Source of the DNA: Medakamo hakoo
Lineage: Eukaryota > Chlorophyta > Trebouxiophyceae > Coccomyxaceae
Length of the DNA stretch: 64,000 nt
Reading direction: 5' to 3'
Assembly (NCBI GenBank): GCA_026636295.1
Contig: CP089462.1
Coordinates: 310,001-374,000 of the forward strand
Positions 33,079 to 42,395 of the stretch are shown piece after piece. Each line of letters opens with the position of its first letter. The first letter of the stretch is position 1. Below the pieces are notes generated by a model. That model searched no databases and was not told where the DNA came from. It saw only the letters and a list, made by a program, of their open reading frames with translations. Position numbers and translations under genes: made by a program.

Positions 33079-33105
<27 letters not shown>
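33079..33105. repeat. Poly-C tract, 27 bases
   Basis: An uninterrupted run of 27 C on the plus strand lies 16 bases from the SCP2 stop codon, giving a G-rich 3' UTR in the SCP2 transcript. The length may be unstable or affected by sequencing error. Confidence 0.9.
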
Positions 33106-33106
<1 letters not shown>

Positions 33107-33121
33107 CCCTCCCCTCACAGC

Positions 33122-33874
33122 TCACAGCTTGGCCCGCGGCGCGGCCGCGTCCAGGATGGGCTGCATCTTCAGGGCCAGCGCCATGGACCCCCCGATCTTC
33201 AGCTTGCGCATGAGGAAAGCCTGCTGGGGCCCCATTTTGCCCATGACCAGCTTCACAAAGTCGGCGTCGGCGATGGTCAGCGTCAGGTCGGGCTTGTCAG
33301 ACGGGGCGCCGTCCGTGACCTGGAAAGGCGGGGAGAGAGGTCCGGGAGGGGGGGGAGAGGTCAGGGGGGGGGGGGGCGTTGAGATTGCGGAAGGGGTGGA
33401 GGCTCCCGACGCCCGCCCCGCCCGCCCGCGCCCACGACGCTTACCTTGTGCTCCTTGCCCGGCCGCAGATCCAGCGTCCACTTGTCGCCGTCGATGTCGA
33501 AGACGATGAGGCCCTGGAGCGCGGGTGTGTGGGGCGTGCCGGCGTGTCGTGAGTGTGTGCGTCGGTTCGATGGGCCGCGCGTTTGACGAGGCCGCCTCGC
33601 GTTGCGGCATGGTTGACGGCAAACAGGGGGGCAGTGGATTGGGGCTGTTCGTCGCGACTCGATGCGCCAGCCCTTGTCCACACCAGCCGCTGTCGTTGCC
33701 GGGGACCAGACAGACCAGACAGCCGCTCCTGCCCCCTCCCCGGTGCGCCTCCATGCGTTTTTTTCTTTTCGCCCGCGCTCCCCTCACCTTGGTCCCTTTG
33801 ATCAGGTCGTCGCCCTCCCCTCCAGCCAGCGCTTCATTCAGCTGCTTGAACAGGGCGGGCGCGGCTTTGGCCAT
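33122..33874 (-). CDS. SCP2: SCP2-domain sterol/lipid carrier protein
   Basis: Three exons, 33788-33874, 33445-33513 and 33122-33319, give 117 residues, all phase 0 (donors GTGAGG and GTAAGC). The whole protein is one SCP2 domain: GLIVFDIDGDKWTLDLRPGK, then KPDLTLTIADADFVKLVMGK, then QQAFLMRKLKIGGSMALALK. This matches the small stand-alone SCP2 proteins that bind sterols, fatty acids or acyl-CoA, often in peroxisomes. The C-terminus is AKL, which fits a peroxisomal PTS1-like tripeptide (small-basic-Leu), so peroxisomal import is likely. It is head to head with a SANT/Myb gene 114 bp away. Confidence 0.93.
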   Translation of the reverse strand: MAKAAPALFKQLNEALAGGEGDDLIKGTKVRGARAKRKKRMEAHRGGGRSGCLVCLVPGNDSGWCGQGLAHRVATNSPNPLPPCLPSTMPQREAASSNARPIEPTHTLTTRRHAPHTRAPGPHRLRHRRRQVDAGSAAGQGAQGKRRGRGRAGRASGASTPSAISTPPPPLTSPPPPGPLSPPFQVTDGAPSDKPDLTLTIADADFVKLVMGKMGPQQAFLMRKLKIGGSMALALKMQPILDAAAPRAKL

Positions 33875-33988
33875 GTTTGAATCAGGCTGGTGTTTGAATC
33901 TCCTTTTCTACCGGCACTCGCGCGAAACGACAGAGTGATGCTTGACTCCTCACGCTTCACTGCGTGAAAACAAACGCACACCAAAAAA
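33875..33988. promoter_or_regulatory. 114-bp divergent spacer, SCP2 / SANT protein
   Basis: Two start codons face outward across 114 bp, so this must contain or overlap both core promoters. An A run (CCAAAAAAATGG) directly precedes the plus-strand start. Confidence 0.55.
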
Positions 33989-36326
33989 ATGGAAGCGCCA
34001 CCCGCCCCGCCCCTGCCCGCCGTGGCCCGGGCAGGCCCGCGTGTGGACCCCCTCCGCGACGGCTCCATCTTCAGGCGGACGACCGCTGACGGCGGCGGCG
34101 AAGCGTCTGGTGCCAGGTGAGTGAGAGAAGAGAGAGACGAGCGCGCGGCGTGGAAGGAGCATTGGAATTCCGCGGCGCGCCTGTGGGAGGCATGAGGGCT
34201 GGTCTCGCCCACGCCGGCCCTCATGCGGGCGACGGTGGACCGCTCGCTTCCGCACACGTCAAGTTCAGGCGCACTCACGCCCATTCTGCCTTTCGAAAAA
34301 CAAAAAACAGCGCGCCCGCGTCGTCGGCCGGCGTCGTTGCCGCCGCGCCACCGCAACCACCGCCCCCACCTCCGCCGCAACCGCCGTCCTTCCTGCCCGA
34401 CCGGGCCGCGCTGGCCAGCCGCATCCGGGCCAACTTTGAGTCCCTGATGCGGGACAGCCCTGGCGTGGCTGCAAAGGTAAGGAGGAACGGTGGGTGGGCG
34501 CGCGCGTCTCCCTCTCCCCCCTCCGTCCACTCCCCCTTCTCCCCCAAAAAAAGGACGCGCCACCCCCATCCATCCAACCCTGCCTCCCCCCGTCCCGACA
34601 GATCCTCGACCCGGCCGCCGCGGCGACGGCGGCGACGGCCGCCACGACGCCCGCCCTGGAGAACCAGCCGCCGCCGCCGACGGGGGCGGCAGCCGAGGGC
34701 GCCGGCAAGCCGGCCGGCCCGCCGCCCGCGACGGCGACGTATCTGGCGCGGCGCGCGTCTGCCCGCGCGGCCGCCGCCGGTGGTGGCGGCGGTGCCGCCA
34801 CGCCCGGCCCGGCCCCGGCCAAGGCGTCCGCCGCCGAGGAACCGCCGGGCTCCCTGCTGCGCGCGGTGGCGGCCGGCCGGCCGCGCCGGGTGAGCGGCGA
34901 GGGCGGCGGCGGTGGCGGCGCGACGCCGGCACCGCCCGTGGTGGCCGCCGCTGGTCCGCCCCGCCGCACGCTGCCGCCCGACTTCGACCCGGCCGTCGGC
35001 TTCAAGCCCCGGTGTGCAGCGTGCGCCAAGGCTAAAAAAGGCAAGTGCGGCACTGAATCCGCGACGTGGGCGTGCGAAAACCGGGCGGTGGCCGGCCTGC
35101 CGACCGCGCCGCCGCGCCGGGCGGTCCTTTTCCTGCAGCGCAAAGCGGCGGAGGACGGCAGTCCGGGCGCGGCGGCGGCTGCCGCGGAAGCTGCTGCGGC
35201 TGCCGCCGCGGCGGCGGCCGCGGCCGCGGCCGCCGCCGGCCCCTCCCCGTCCGGCGGGCCGCCTTCGACCGGGCGGGCGACGCGTGCCACGGCCGCGGCC
35301 GCGGCCGCCGCCGCCGCCGCTCCGTCCCGCGGCCGGGGTGGGCGGGCCACGACCGCGGCCACCGCGCCGCCCGCCGCCCGCCGCCCCGCCGTCTCCGGGC
35401 GGGAGATGGTGCCGCCGCCGCCGCCCCGTCCGGCCCGCCGCTTTGGTGGTGGGTGTGGTGGCGGCGCGGGTGCGTCCGCTGCACCCGAAACCTCCACGGC
35501 TGCCGCGGCCACCGACGACGACTGGACGGAAGAACAGCTGGTGGCGTTGCAGTCAGCGTACTTGGTCACCGTTGACCCGACCGCGCCAGGCTACTGGGCC
35601 CGCGTCGCCGCGTGCGTGCCTGGGAAATCCGCGCACGAGTGCTTTGACAAGCTGTTTGGCCGTGCGACGGCGACGGGCGCGGCTGGAGGCCGGCGTGGTG
35701 GGGGCGGCGGTGACGAAGACGACGAGCTCGCTGCTGCTGAGCCTGACGACGAAGACGACGGCGACGCCCCGCCGCCCACGGCCCGCCGGACCTCACTGGG
35801 CCCGGCCGCGCTGCGCAAGCGCGCGCGCGCCGAGCGCGCGGCCGACCGGGCGGCCGTGGAGCAGTGGGCGGGCGAGGAAGACGGCGGCGGCGACGCAGAT
35901 GGCGACCGCGCACGGACGGAGCGGTACATCGACGCGCTCAAACGCCGGCGCGGCGGGCCCGGCCGGTGGGCGGGCGCGGCCGCGGCCGCGGCCGCGGCCG
36001 GTGCGGCCGGCGCTGAGGGCGCGGCCGGCCGCGGCGCCGGCGGCGACCCTTCCACGTCCCGCATCGCGTCCGCCATTTTTACGTCCTTGGCGGAAGACGC
36101 CGGCGCCGTCGACGAGGAGGAGGACGACGAGGAGGAGGGCGGGCGCGGCGGCGACGGCCTGGAGGAGGGCGACGCCGACGCATACGCTTCGAGCGGGGAG
36201 GAGGAGGGCGGCGACGGCGGCCACGGCGGCTTGGGCGCGTTGGGTGAGGAGGACTGCGTGCTGGCTGTCGCCGGGCGGGCCCGCGGTGGCGGGCGGTCGG
36301 GCGGCGGTGTGACGCCGCCGCCTTGA
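33989..36326 (+). CDS. SANT/Myb-like nuclear protein
   Basis: Three exons, 33989-34116, 34311-34476 and 34602-36326, give 672 residues (donors GTGAGT and GTAAGG); the exon 2 acceptor is chosen by phase. A cysteine-containing segment (KPRCAACAKAKKGKCG, about 235-250) precedes long Ala/Pro-rich stretches. A single SANT/Myb-like domain follows: DDDWTEEQLVALQSAYL, then GYWARVAACVPGKSAHECFD (about 405-455). Its P-G-Y-W-x-x-V-A and S-A-x-E-C features recall the SANT domain of centromere factor M18BP1/KNL2, although other SANT proteins are possible. The C-terminus has a KRRR patch and very acidic blocks (DEEEDDEEEG). A chromatin role is inferred only. Confidence 0.75.
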
Positions 36327-36358
36327 AGAGAGAGAGAGAGAGGGAGAGAGAGAGAGCG
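36327..36358. repeat. (GA)n tract directly after the SANT gene stop
   Basis: A purine run of AG repeats starts at the base after the stop codon and fills the first 30 or so bases of the 3' UTR. CT/GA tracts recur in other UTRs and introns of this window. Confidence 0.9.
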
Positions 36359-36472
36359 AGTCTGCTGTGAGTGAACTCCTGTGTGCAAGGTTGAACCGGG
36401 CTCACTGCAGCCATTCCACCCCCTCTGTGCCCGACGACAAAGAACATCGACGCAACCTCAAAAAAAAACAAA

Positions 36473-38160
36473 ATGAGCGCGTGGGGCGTGCCTCCCGCGG
36501 GGTCGGCCTGGGCCACCCAGGTAGACGAAGAAGAAGCGGCCAACGGCGGCCAGCTGGACGCGCCCAAGCCGGCCGAGGCCCCCACCAAGTTCGTGGCCCG
36601 CGGCGCCGCCGAGCGGGCGCTCGGCTCCGAAGCCGCGTTCCCGTCGCTGGGCGAGTCCCTGTCCATCAAGGAGTCGAAGGCCGACAAGCGTAAAAAGGAG
36701 CTCAAGGCCGCCCGCACCAAGATGACGCTGGCCGAGTTCCAGTCGGGCGCGGCGCCCGGTGGCAGCTCGGGTGCTTTCCGCCCGTCGCGCGTCGTCGGCG
36801 GCGGCGGCGGCGCGTCGTCTGGCGGCCTGCTTGGCGACGACGTCCTGGCCCGCCTGCCCACCGCTCCCCGCGCGCGCACGGAGGGCGAAGACGCGGGCGG
36901 TCCCCTGGGTGGCGCGTTCCGCGACTACGGTGGCGACCGCGGCGGCGGCCGGGACGAGCGCGACCGCGGTGGCCGCTACGGCGACCGCGACGACCGGCGG
37001 GGAGGTGAGTTTTGGGGAGACGGAAACCGGTGGCGGACCGGGCCGATCGCGGCGTGCACGGTGTCCTCCAGGCATGCCAGGCTTGTGTGTCTGCGAGCGC
37101 GGCATTGGGCAGACGCGCCCCGGGCCGGCACTCCCTCGGCCGTGGCTTGCATCGCCCGCGCGAGGCCATCGGCGGCTCGCCCGGCTCACCCCCCCCCCCC
37201 AACCTTTCTCCCATCCCCATCACAGGCTTTGGCGGCTCCGACGACGACGACGGCTTCGGCCCCTCCCGCGCCGACGCCTCGGACAACTGGGGCGGCGAGA
37301 AGAAGTTCGTGCCGTCCGGCGCGCCGGGCGGCGCCTTTGGCGGCTACCGCCGCGACGACCGGGGCAGCGGCGGCGGCCTGGCCGAGCGCTATGGCCCCGA
37401 CCGGTCCGCCGGGGGCTTTGGCGACCGCCCGCCCCGGGACGTCGAGCCGTCCGGCCTGGCCGAGCGGTACGGCCCGGACCGGTCCATCCCGTCCGACGAC
37501 TTTGGGCCCGCGCGCGCGGACATGGTCGACAAGTGGGAGCGCAAGGGCCTGCCGCCGCCGCCGCCGGGCGGCGACGAGCGCGCCGGCGCCGGGTCCGGCC
37601 CGCCGGGGCCGTCCGCCGCCGACACGGAGGACCGGTGGTCCAAGCGCTTTGTGCCGTCGGCGCCCGGCTCGTCTGCCGCCGCGTCCGAGGACGGCGGCGG
37701 CGGCGGCGGGCCGGCCGTCGGGCGGTCGGACGACGCGGCCAACTGGCGGCGGGCGGCCGACGCGTCTGGCTCCGACGCTGGCGGCGCCGACCGGGGGCCC
37801 TCCTCCGCGGGCGGCTCCCGCCCGCGCCTGGCCCTGAAGCCGCGGACGCTGCCCCTGCCTGGCGACGGCGGGTCGGGGCGGACCACGCCCGCGCCCCCGT
37901 CGGCGGGGCCGTCGTCGGAGAAAGGGTCGGAAGGCGGCGGGGGGGCCGCTAACCCCTTCGGCGCGGCCCGGCCGCGTGAGGACGTGCTGCGCGAGCAGGG
38001 CCGGGACGCGGCGGCGGAGGACGCCAAGCGCGCGGCCGCCGCTGAGAAGGCGGCCCGCGGGCGGCCGCCCCGCCCCGGGCCCGCGGAGAAGGCGCTGCGG
38101 TCCAAAATCGAGGCCCTGAAAAAACGGGTGGAGGCGGGCGAGGGCGACGCGCCGGCCGAA

Positions 38161-38191
<31 letters not shown>

Positions 38192-38541
38192 CTGCCGCCG
38201 ACGGCGGCGAGGAAGGCAAAGCCGGCGACGACGATGACGCTGCTGCGGGCCCGGCCACGCCCGGCAAGACGGTCGCGGCGGAACTGGCGGAAGCCGAGGC
38301 CGAGCTGGCCGCGCTGGTGAAGAAAATGGAGGGCGCGTCCCTGCGCCGGGCCGGCAGCGGGGGCGGCGGCGGCCGCGACCGCGACCGCGACCGCGGCGGC
38401 GACCGCCGGAGCAAGGACGGCCGGGAGGGCAAGGAGGCCAAGGCCCCCAAAGCGGGCGGCGACGCGCCTGGCGGCGCTGAGGGCGAGCCTGCCGCTGCTG
38501 CCGCTGCGCCGGCCTCGGCCAAGGGCGGCGACCGGTGGTGA
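36473..38541 (+). CDS. EIF4B: Plant-type translation initiation factor eIF4B
   Basis: Two exons, 36473-37004 and 37226-38541, give 615 residues (donor GTGAGT, phase kept at RRG-G-FGG). The N-terminus (MSAWGVPPAGSAWA) and AAFPSLGESL match plant eIF4B. The centre is Gly/Arg/Asp-rich with repeats of DxxDNWGxxKKFVPS and LAERYGPDRS type. The diagnostic motif RPRLALKPRTLPLP follows (about 445), and then a charged helical tail with SKIEALKKRVEAGEG and AAELAEAEAELAALVKKM. In plants eIF4B helps the eIF4A helicase and poly(A)-binding protein recruit mRNA to ribosomes. It acts in the cytosol. The family evolves fast, but this set of motifs is quite specific. Confidence 0.85.
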
Positions 38542-38712
38542 AAAGAGGCGCACGGAAGCTGAGAGAGGAGAGGGTGGGGCGGGCGGGCGCGAAACAGTGG
38601 ACCATGGGAATGGACGGGCGGTGGAGCTTTATGTGTGTGGAGCGTTTTTTTTTCCTTTCCGTCTTGTGCTTTGATAACACACACGCGCCCGTCTGCCTAC
38701 CCCTCTGCCTCC
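38542..38712. other. Short convergent spacer, eIF4B / UGP3
   Basis: This 171-bp stretch holds two 3' ends, with a T-rich run at 38644-38656. No other feature is seen. Confidence 0.5.
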
Positions 38713-40114
38713 CTAAATCTCCCACGCACCCGCCTCGACGGGCGGCGACAGCACCACCGGCCCCGTCCGCGCGTCGAGCCAGGGCGGGACCGACCCGCAC
38801 GACTCGTGCGCAAACGCGTCCAGGGACGTCGACCAGTCGCACGGCGGCTCGCACGGGGGCTCGACGGCGTCGGGCGGCGGCTCCGCGCGCGCCGCGCCGG
38901 GCGACGCGCCGCCGCCCGTCCGCCCCGCCGCCCCTTCGACCATGTCCAGGACGACCGCGCCGCCGGGCCCCCACCGCGCCGCCCACTCCCAGGTCGGCGC
39001 CCGGCCGCCGCCCTCGCCCGCGCCCGCCCGCGGCAGGCGGGTCAGCGTCCGCCGCAGGCCGTCCTTGGACCAGCGATCCGCCCGCACACTCATCCTGTAG
39101 CCCGGCGGCACGTCAAAGGCCAGGTCGCCGGCCAGCACGCAGTCGGCCGCGTCAAACTCGGCCTGGCCGCGCAGGGTGACGCGCGCGCACCCGGCCGGGC
39201 GACTCAGCCGCCGGGACCAGGCCTGCGTGCCGGGGGCGGACCAGTCCACGCCCGCGTTGGACACGGTCACGCCGGACAGGCGAATGCGGCCCGCACGGTG
39301 CGAGTAGACGAGGCGGGGCTGACCGCCGTCGCCGTCGCCGCCGCCGCCGCCGCCGCTCTCCCAGTGGCCCAGCGGCGCGTCGGCGGTCACGAGCAGGGAG
39401 CCGTCCAGGCGCAGGCCCGTCACCGCCGCTTCCGCCACGTCCAGCACCAGCTCCGACCCGGGCGCCATGGACCCGCCGCGGACCTTTTGGGCGATGACGG
39501 CCCAGAGCGGGCCGAGGGCCGGGTGCCAGTGGAAGGCGAGGCCACGCGCCGTGCCCGCCGTGCCCGGCCCGCCCGCGCCCGGCGGGACGGCCACGCCACA
39601 CCTCCGCAACAGGTCGGCCGCATTGGCTGCCGCGTCCGCGTACGCGCCATCTGGCGTCTGGGCGGCGGACGCCGGGTGGGCGAGCAGGTCGACGCCGGGC
39701 GGGGCGGCCCGCTTGGCGGAGGAGGTGACCTGGCGCCGCGCGGCGTGCAGGGCAAACGTGGGGATGGACGCCGCCACGGACGCCAGGTCGGCCGCGCGCC
39801 CACCGCTGCTGGCGGCCGGTGCGCCGGTCGGCCCGGGCCAATGATCCGCCAGGGCTTGCATCGTGCACTCCAGCCGGCCGGCCCGGGTCGTAGTCGGCGC
39901 GCCGCCGGACGCCGCGTCGGGGAAGGTCACCGCCTTGGACGCGTTGAACACCAGGCCGGGCAGCGCGGCGGACGCGCTGCCGGCGGCGGCGCTGGAGGCC
40001 GAGACCGCGGCCGACGCGGCTTCCAGTCCCACGAACAGGACGTTGGTGTTGGCGGGCAGGTCGGGCGGTGGGGCGGTGCGGGTGGTGGTGGCGGCGGTGA
40101 CGGTGGTCGCGCCG

Positions 40115-40151
<37 letters not shown>

Positions 40152-42177
40152 TCCCCCCTCTCCCGCCGCCGCCGCCGCCGGCGCCGGCGCCCCACTCCGT
40201 GTACTCCACGTTGGTCACGCCGTAGGCCGCCGTGCCCCCCTCAACACGCTCGCGCAAAGCGACGACGCCCTCCGCGGCGCCAGGCCGGCGCGGGCACGCG
40301 ACAAAGCCAAAGCCGGGCTGGCCCGTGCCGCCGCCCGCAGCGGCCGCGCGCGCCACGCCCACGCCGGCGAGGGCCAGCAGCGTCGCGTCCGTGCCCGCCA
40401 GCGGGTTGGAGATCTGGCGCACGAGGGCGGCGGTCCGGCCGTGCGCCGCCAGCCAGTCGAACGCCCCGCCGTCGGCCATGAGCTTCCACAGGGCGCCGTG
40501 GCCGCCCGGCCGGGCTTCCAGGGACAGCGGCCCGCGCAGGAGCCACCGCCCGGGGGCGGGGTGGGCCGCGGCCAGCAGGGGGACGAGCGGCTGGCGCACC
40601 AGGCGGAAGGCGTCCCGGCCGCGGCCGTACCAGCCGGCGGCCGCCAGCAGGGCTTCCACGCGGGCGTGGTTGCCCTTGGCGTCGGACGTCATGACGACGA
40701 CGGGCGTGGGCGGGGGCGGGCGGCACCGCGTCGGGGCGGGGGGCGGCGCGCGCCCGCCGCCGCCCGCGCCGCCGCCCTCTGGCACGCCACCGCCGCCGGC
40801 GGGCGCGGGCGCGTCGCCCATGACCCGCCACCGCAGGTATTCCCGGGCCTGCAAGTCGCGCATCACGCCGTCCAGCAGCGTCCGGCCGGCGAAGGGCAGG
40901 AGGGCGGCGGGCAGCGGGTCGCCGGTCGCGGGGCAGACCAGGCCCAAGCGGTCGCCCGCGCCACCGAGCGGCAGGATCTCTGCGAGGGACGGCCCCGCGG
41001 CCAGGCCCGCGGCCGCGGCGGCGCGGGCGGCGGCTTGCCCTTCTGGGCTGTCATCCGACAGGTCCAGGCCGGGCGGGCGGTGCAGGCGGGCCGTGGCCCG
41101 CGGCGGCGGGGGGCGGGCGCCCCCCCCGCACAGCCCACCTCCGGGGCGGCGCATCAGGCGCAGGCACGCCAGCTGGTAACCGACCAGGCCGCCGATGGCA
41201 TCGTAAAACCGGTGGACGGCGGACAGGAAGGTGACCAGGTCGGCCATGGCAGAGGCTAGGGCGGGCGGGCCTGTGGAGTGGGGTGCAGGGCGGCGTGATT
41301 GAGCTCACTGCCGCAGGATCGGGAGCAGGCACGGCCCCGCCCTCCCGCCCATCCCCCCTTCCCTCCCTCCTTACCTCCGGGCGGCGCGACGGACAGCACG
41401 TGCGCCTGGCCGATGGCCGGCAGCGTCAGGACCAGGGCTAGAGCGGCCGGGCCCAAGGCAGCCGCGGATTCGACCATGGCCGGGGCGAGGCTGTATTGTG
41501 TGTTGTGTAGATGGATGGATGGATGGATGGATGGGTGGAGAATCAGGTGGCGGTGGCAACCCCTCAGGCGAGAGAATAAACGCAAGGTGCACGCACGCGC
41601 ACGCACGTACGCACGCACGCATGCACACAGCACACGCACCTACACGAGCTCAGGTACTCGCGCACGCGGCCGTTGGCCCGTAAGAGCGCGACCTGAAGGT
41701 TTGAGAGTGCGAGAGGCGGTGCGTGGATGAGAGAGAGAGATTGGGGAGGACGGGATGGTCGGGTGCAGGTCGGGGAACAAGAAGCGCGAGCAATTCTCCC
41801 CCGCCCACCCGCAAACAAACCCTGGCGTCATCGTTTCCAGCCTGTGTCAGGTCGTCCACCAGCCCCGCCAGGTACGCGCACTCGGTGTCAAGGGTGTCGG
41901 ACGGAGGCAGGGAGGTGGGAGGAGGCGGCGCGCAGCGCGACGGCGTCGCCGTGTCGGGCAGCGTCAATTGGGTCGTCGACGCTTCAACTGTGGACCGTGC
42001 GGCCGCCCGAATGGGTGAGGGCGACCGTGGCCTTCCCGTGGAAGTGGGCGGACCGTCTGGTGGGGCGGCTTGCGCGGCGAGGCGGCCGGGCCGGCGCTGC
42101 GTCGTCGGCCGTCGGGTCGGCACCACCCACGCCGCACGACCGCCGGCGGCCGTGCGGCCGCTGGAGGAAGCGTGCAT
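38713..42177 (-). CDS. UGP3: Plastid UDP-glucose pyrophosphorylase UGP3
   Basis: Four exons: 41821-42177, 41640-41692, 41375-41490 and 38713-41270, giving 1027 residues. Exon 2 could end at 41646 instead, which also keeps frame. The first exon opens with a Ser/Arg/Ala-rich transit peptide (MHASSSGRTAAGGRAAW). VALLRANGRVREYLS and GPAALALVLTLPAIGQAHVL, across exons 2-3, match UGP3 N-terminal helices, which argues for the upstream exons. The catalytic part has ILPLGGAGDRLGLV (about 270), FAGRTLLDGVMRDLQAREYL, RPGGHGALWKLM and RQISNPLAGTDATLLALAG. Family knowledge: UGP3 makes UDP-glucose in the chloroplast for sulfoquinovosyl-diacylglycerol synthesis. Glycine-rich inserts lengthen the protein. 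Confidence 0.9.
41511..41534. repeat. (ATGG)n repeat in UGP3 intron 2
   Basis: Six copies of the ATGG unit lie just upstream of the third UGP3 exon on the minus strand. It has the same unit as the Tic22 intron repeat at 13131-13152. Confidence 0.9.
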
Positions 42178-42395
42178 GCGGGTTAAGGCCAGGGCCTCTA
42201 ACCGCACGTCGTGGGTCGTTTCCCGGGGGAAGACGGGAGGAAAAGTCGCCCCCGTAAGGAAGGGAGAAGAGTCGTGTGCGTGCGCGCGCGCGTCGGGGCC
42301 CCTCTCCACCCGACGCGCTCATTTTTTCCATCCACTGGGCCTGTCTGTACAACAGGCCCGGCACACTCACTCGCTTTTTCTAACACGCCATGGCG

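Larger units (their letters stand above)
32674..33121. other. Tandem spacer with stem-loops and poly-C tract
   Basis: This 448 bp lies upstream of PP2C and downstream of SCP2 (both minus strand). It includes the three hairpins and the poly-C tract listed separately, plus A/T homopolymers near 32790-32820. No coding feature is seen. Confidence 0.6.

Noticed and set aside
33552-33570. A GGTTCGAT sequence in an SCP2 intron, similar to a tRNA B box
   Set aside because: The three bases that should complete the box do not match, and no cloverleaf can be drawn.
38635-41259. An 874-codon plus-strand frame opposite UGP3
   Set aside because: The minus strand has clear UGP3 catalytic motifs. The plus product is Arg/Gly/Ala low complexity.
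41375-41477. ATG at 41477 as the start of UGP3
   Set aside because: It gives a shorter protein without a transit peptide. A good acceptor lies 13 bases upstream, and two further exons give family-like helices and a transit peptide, so the start at 42177 is preferred.
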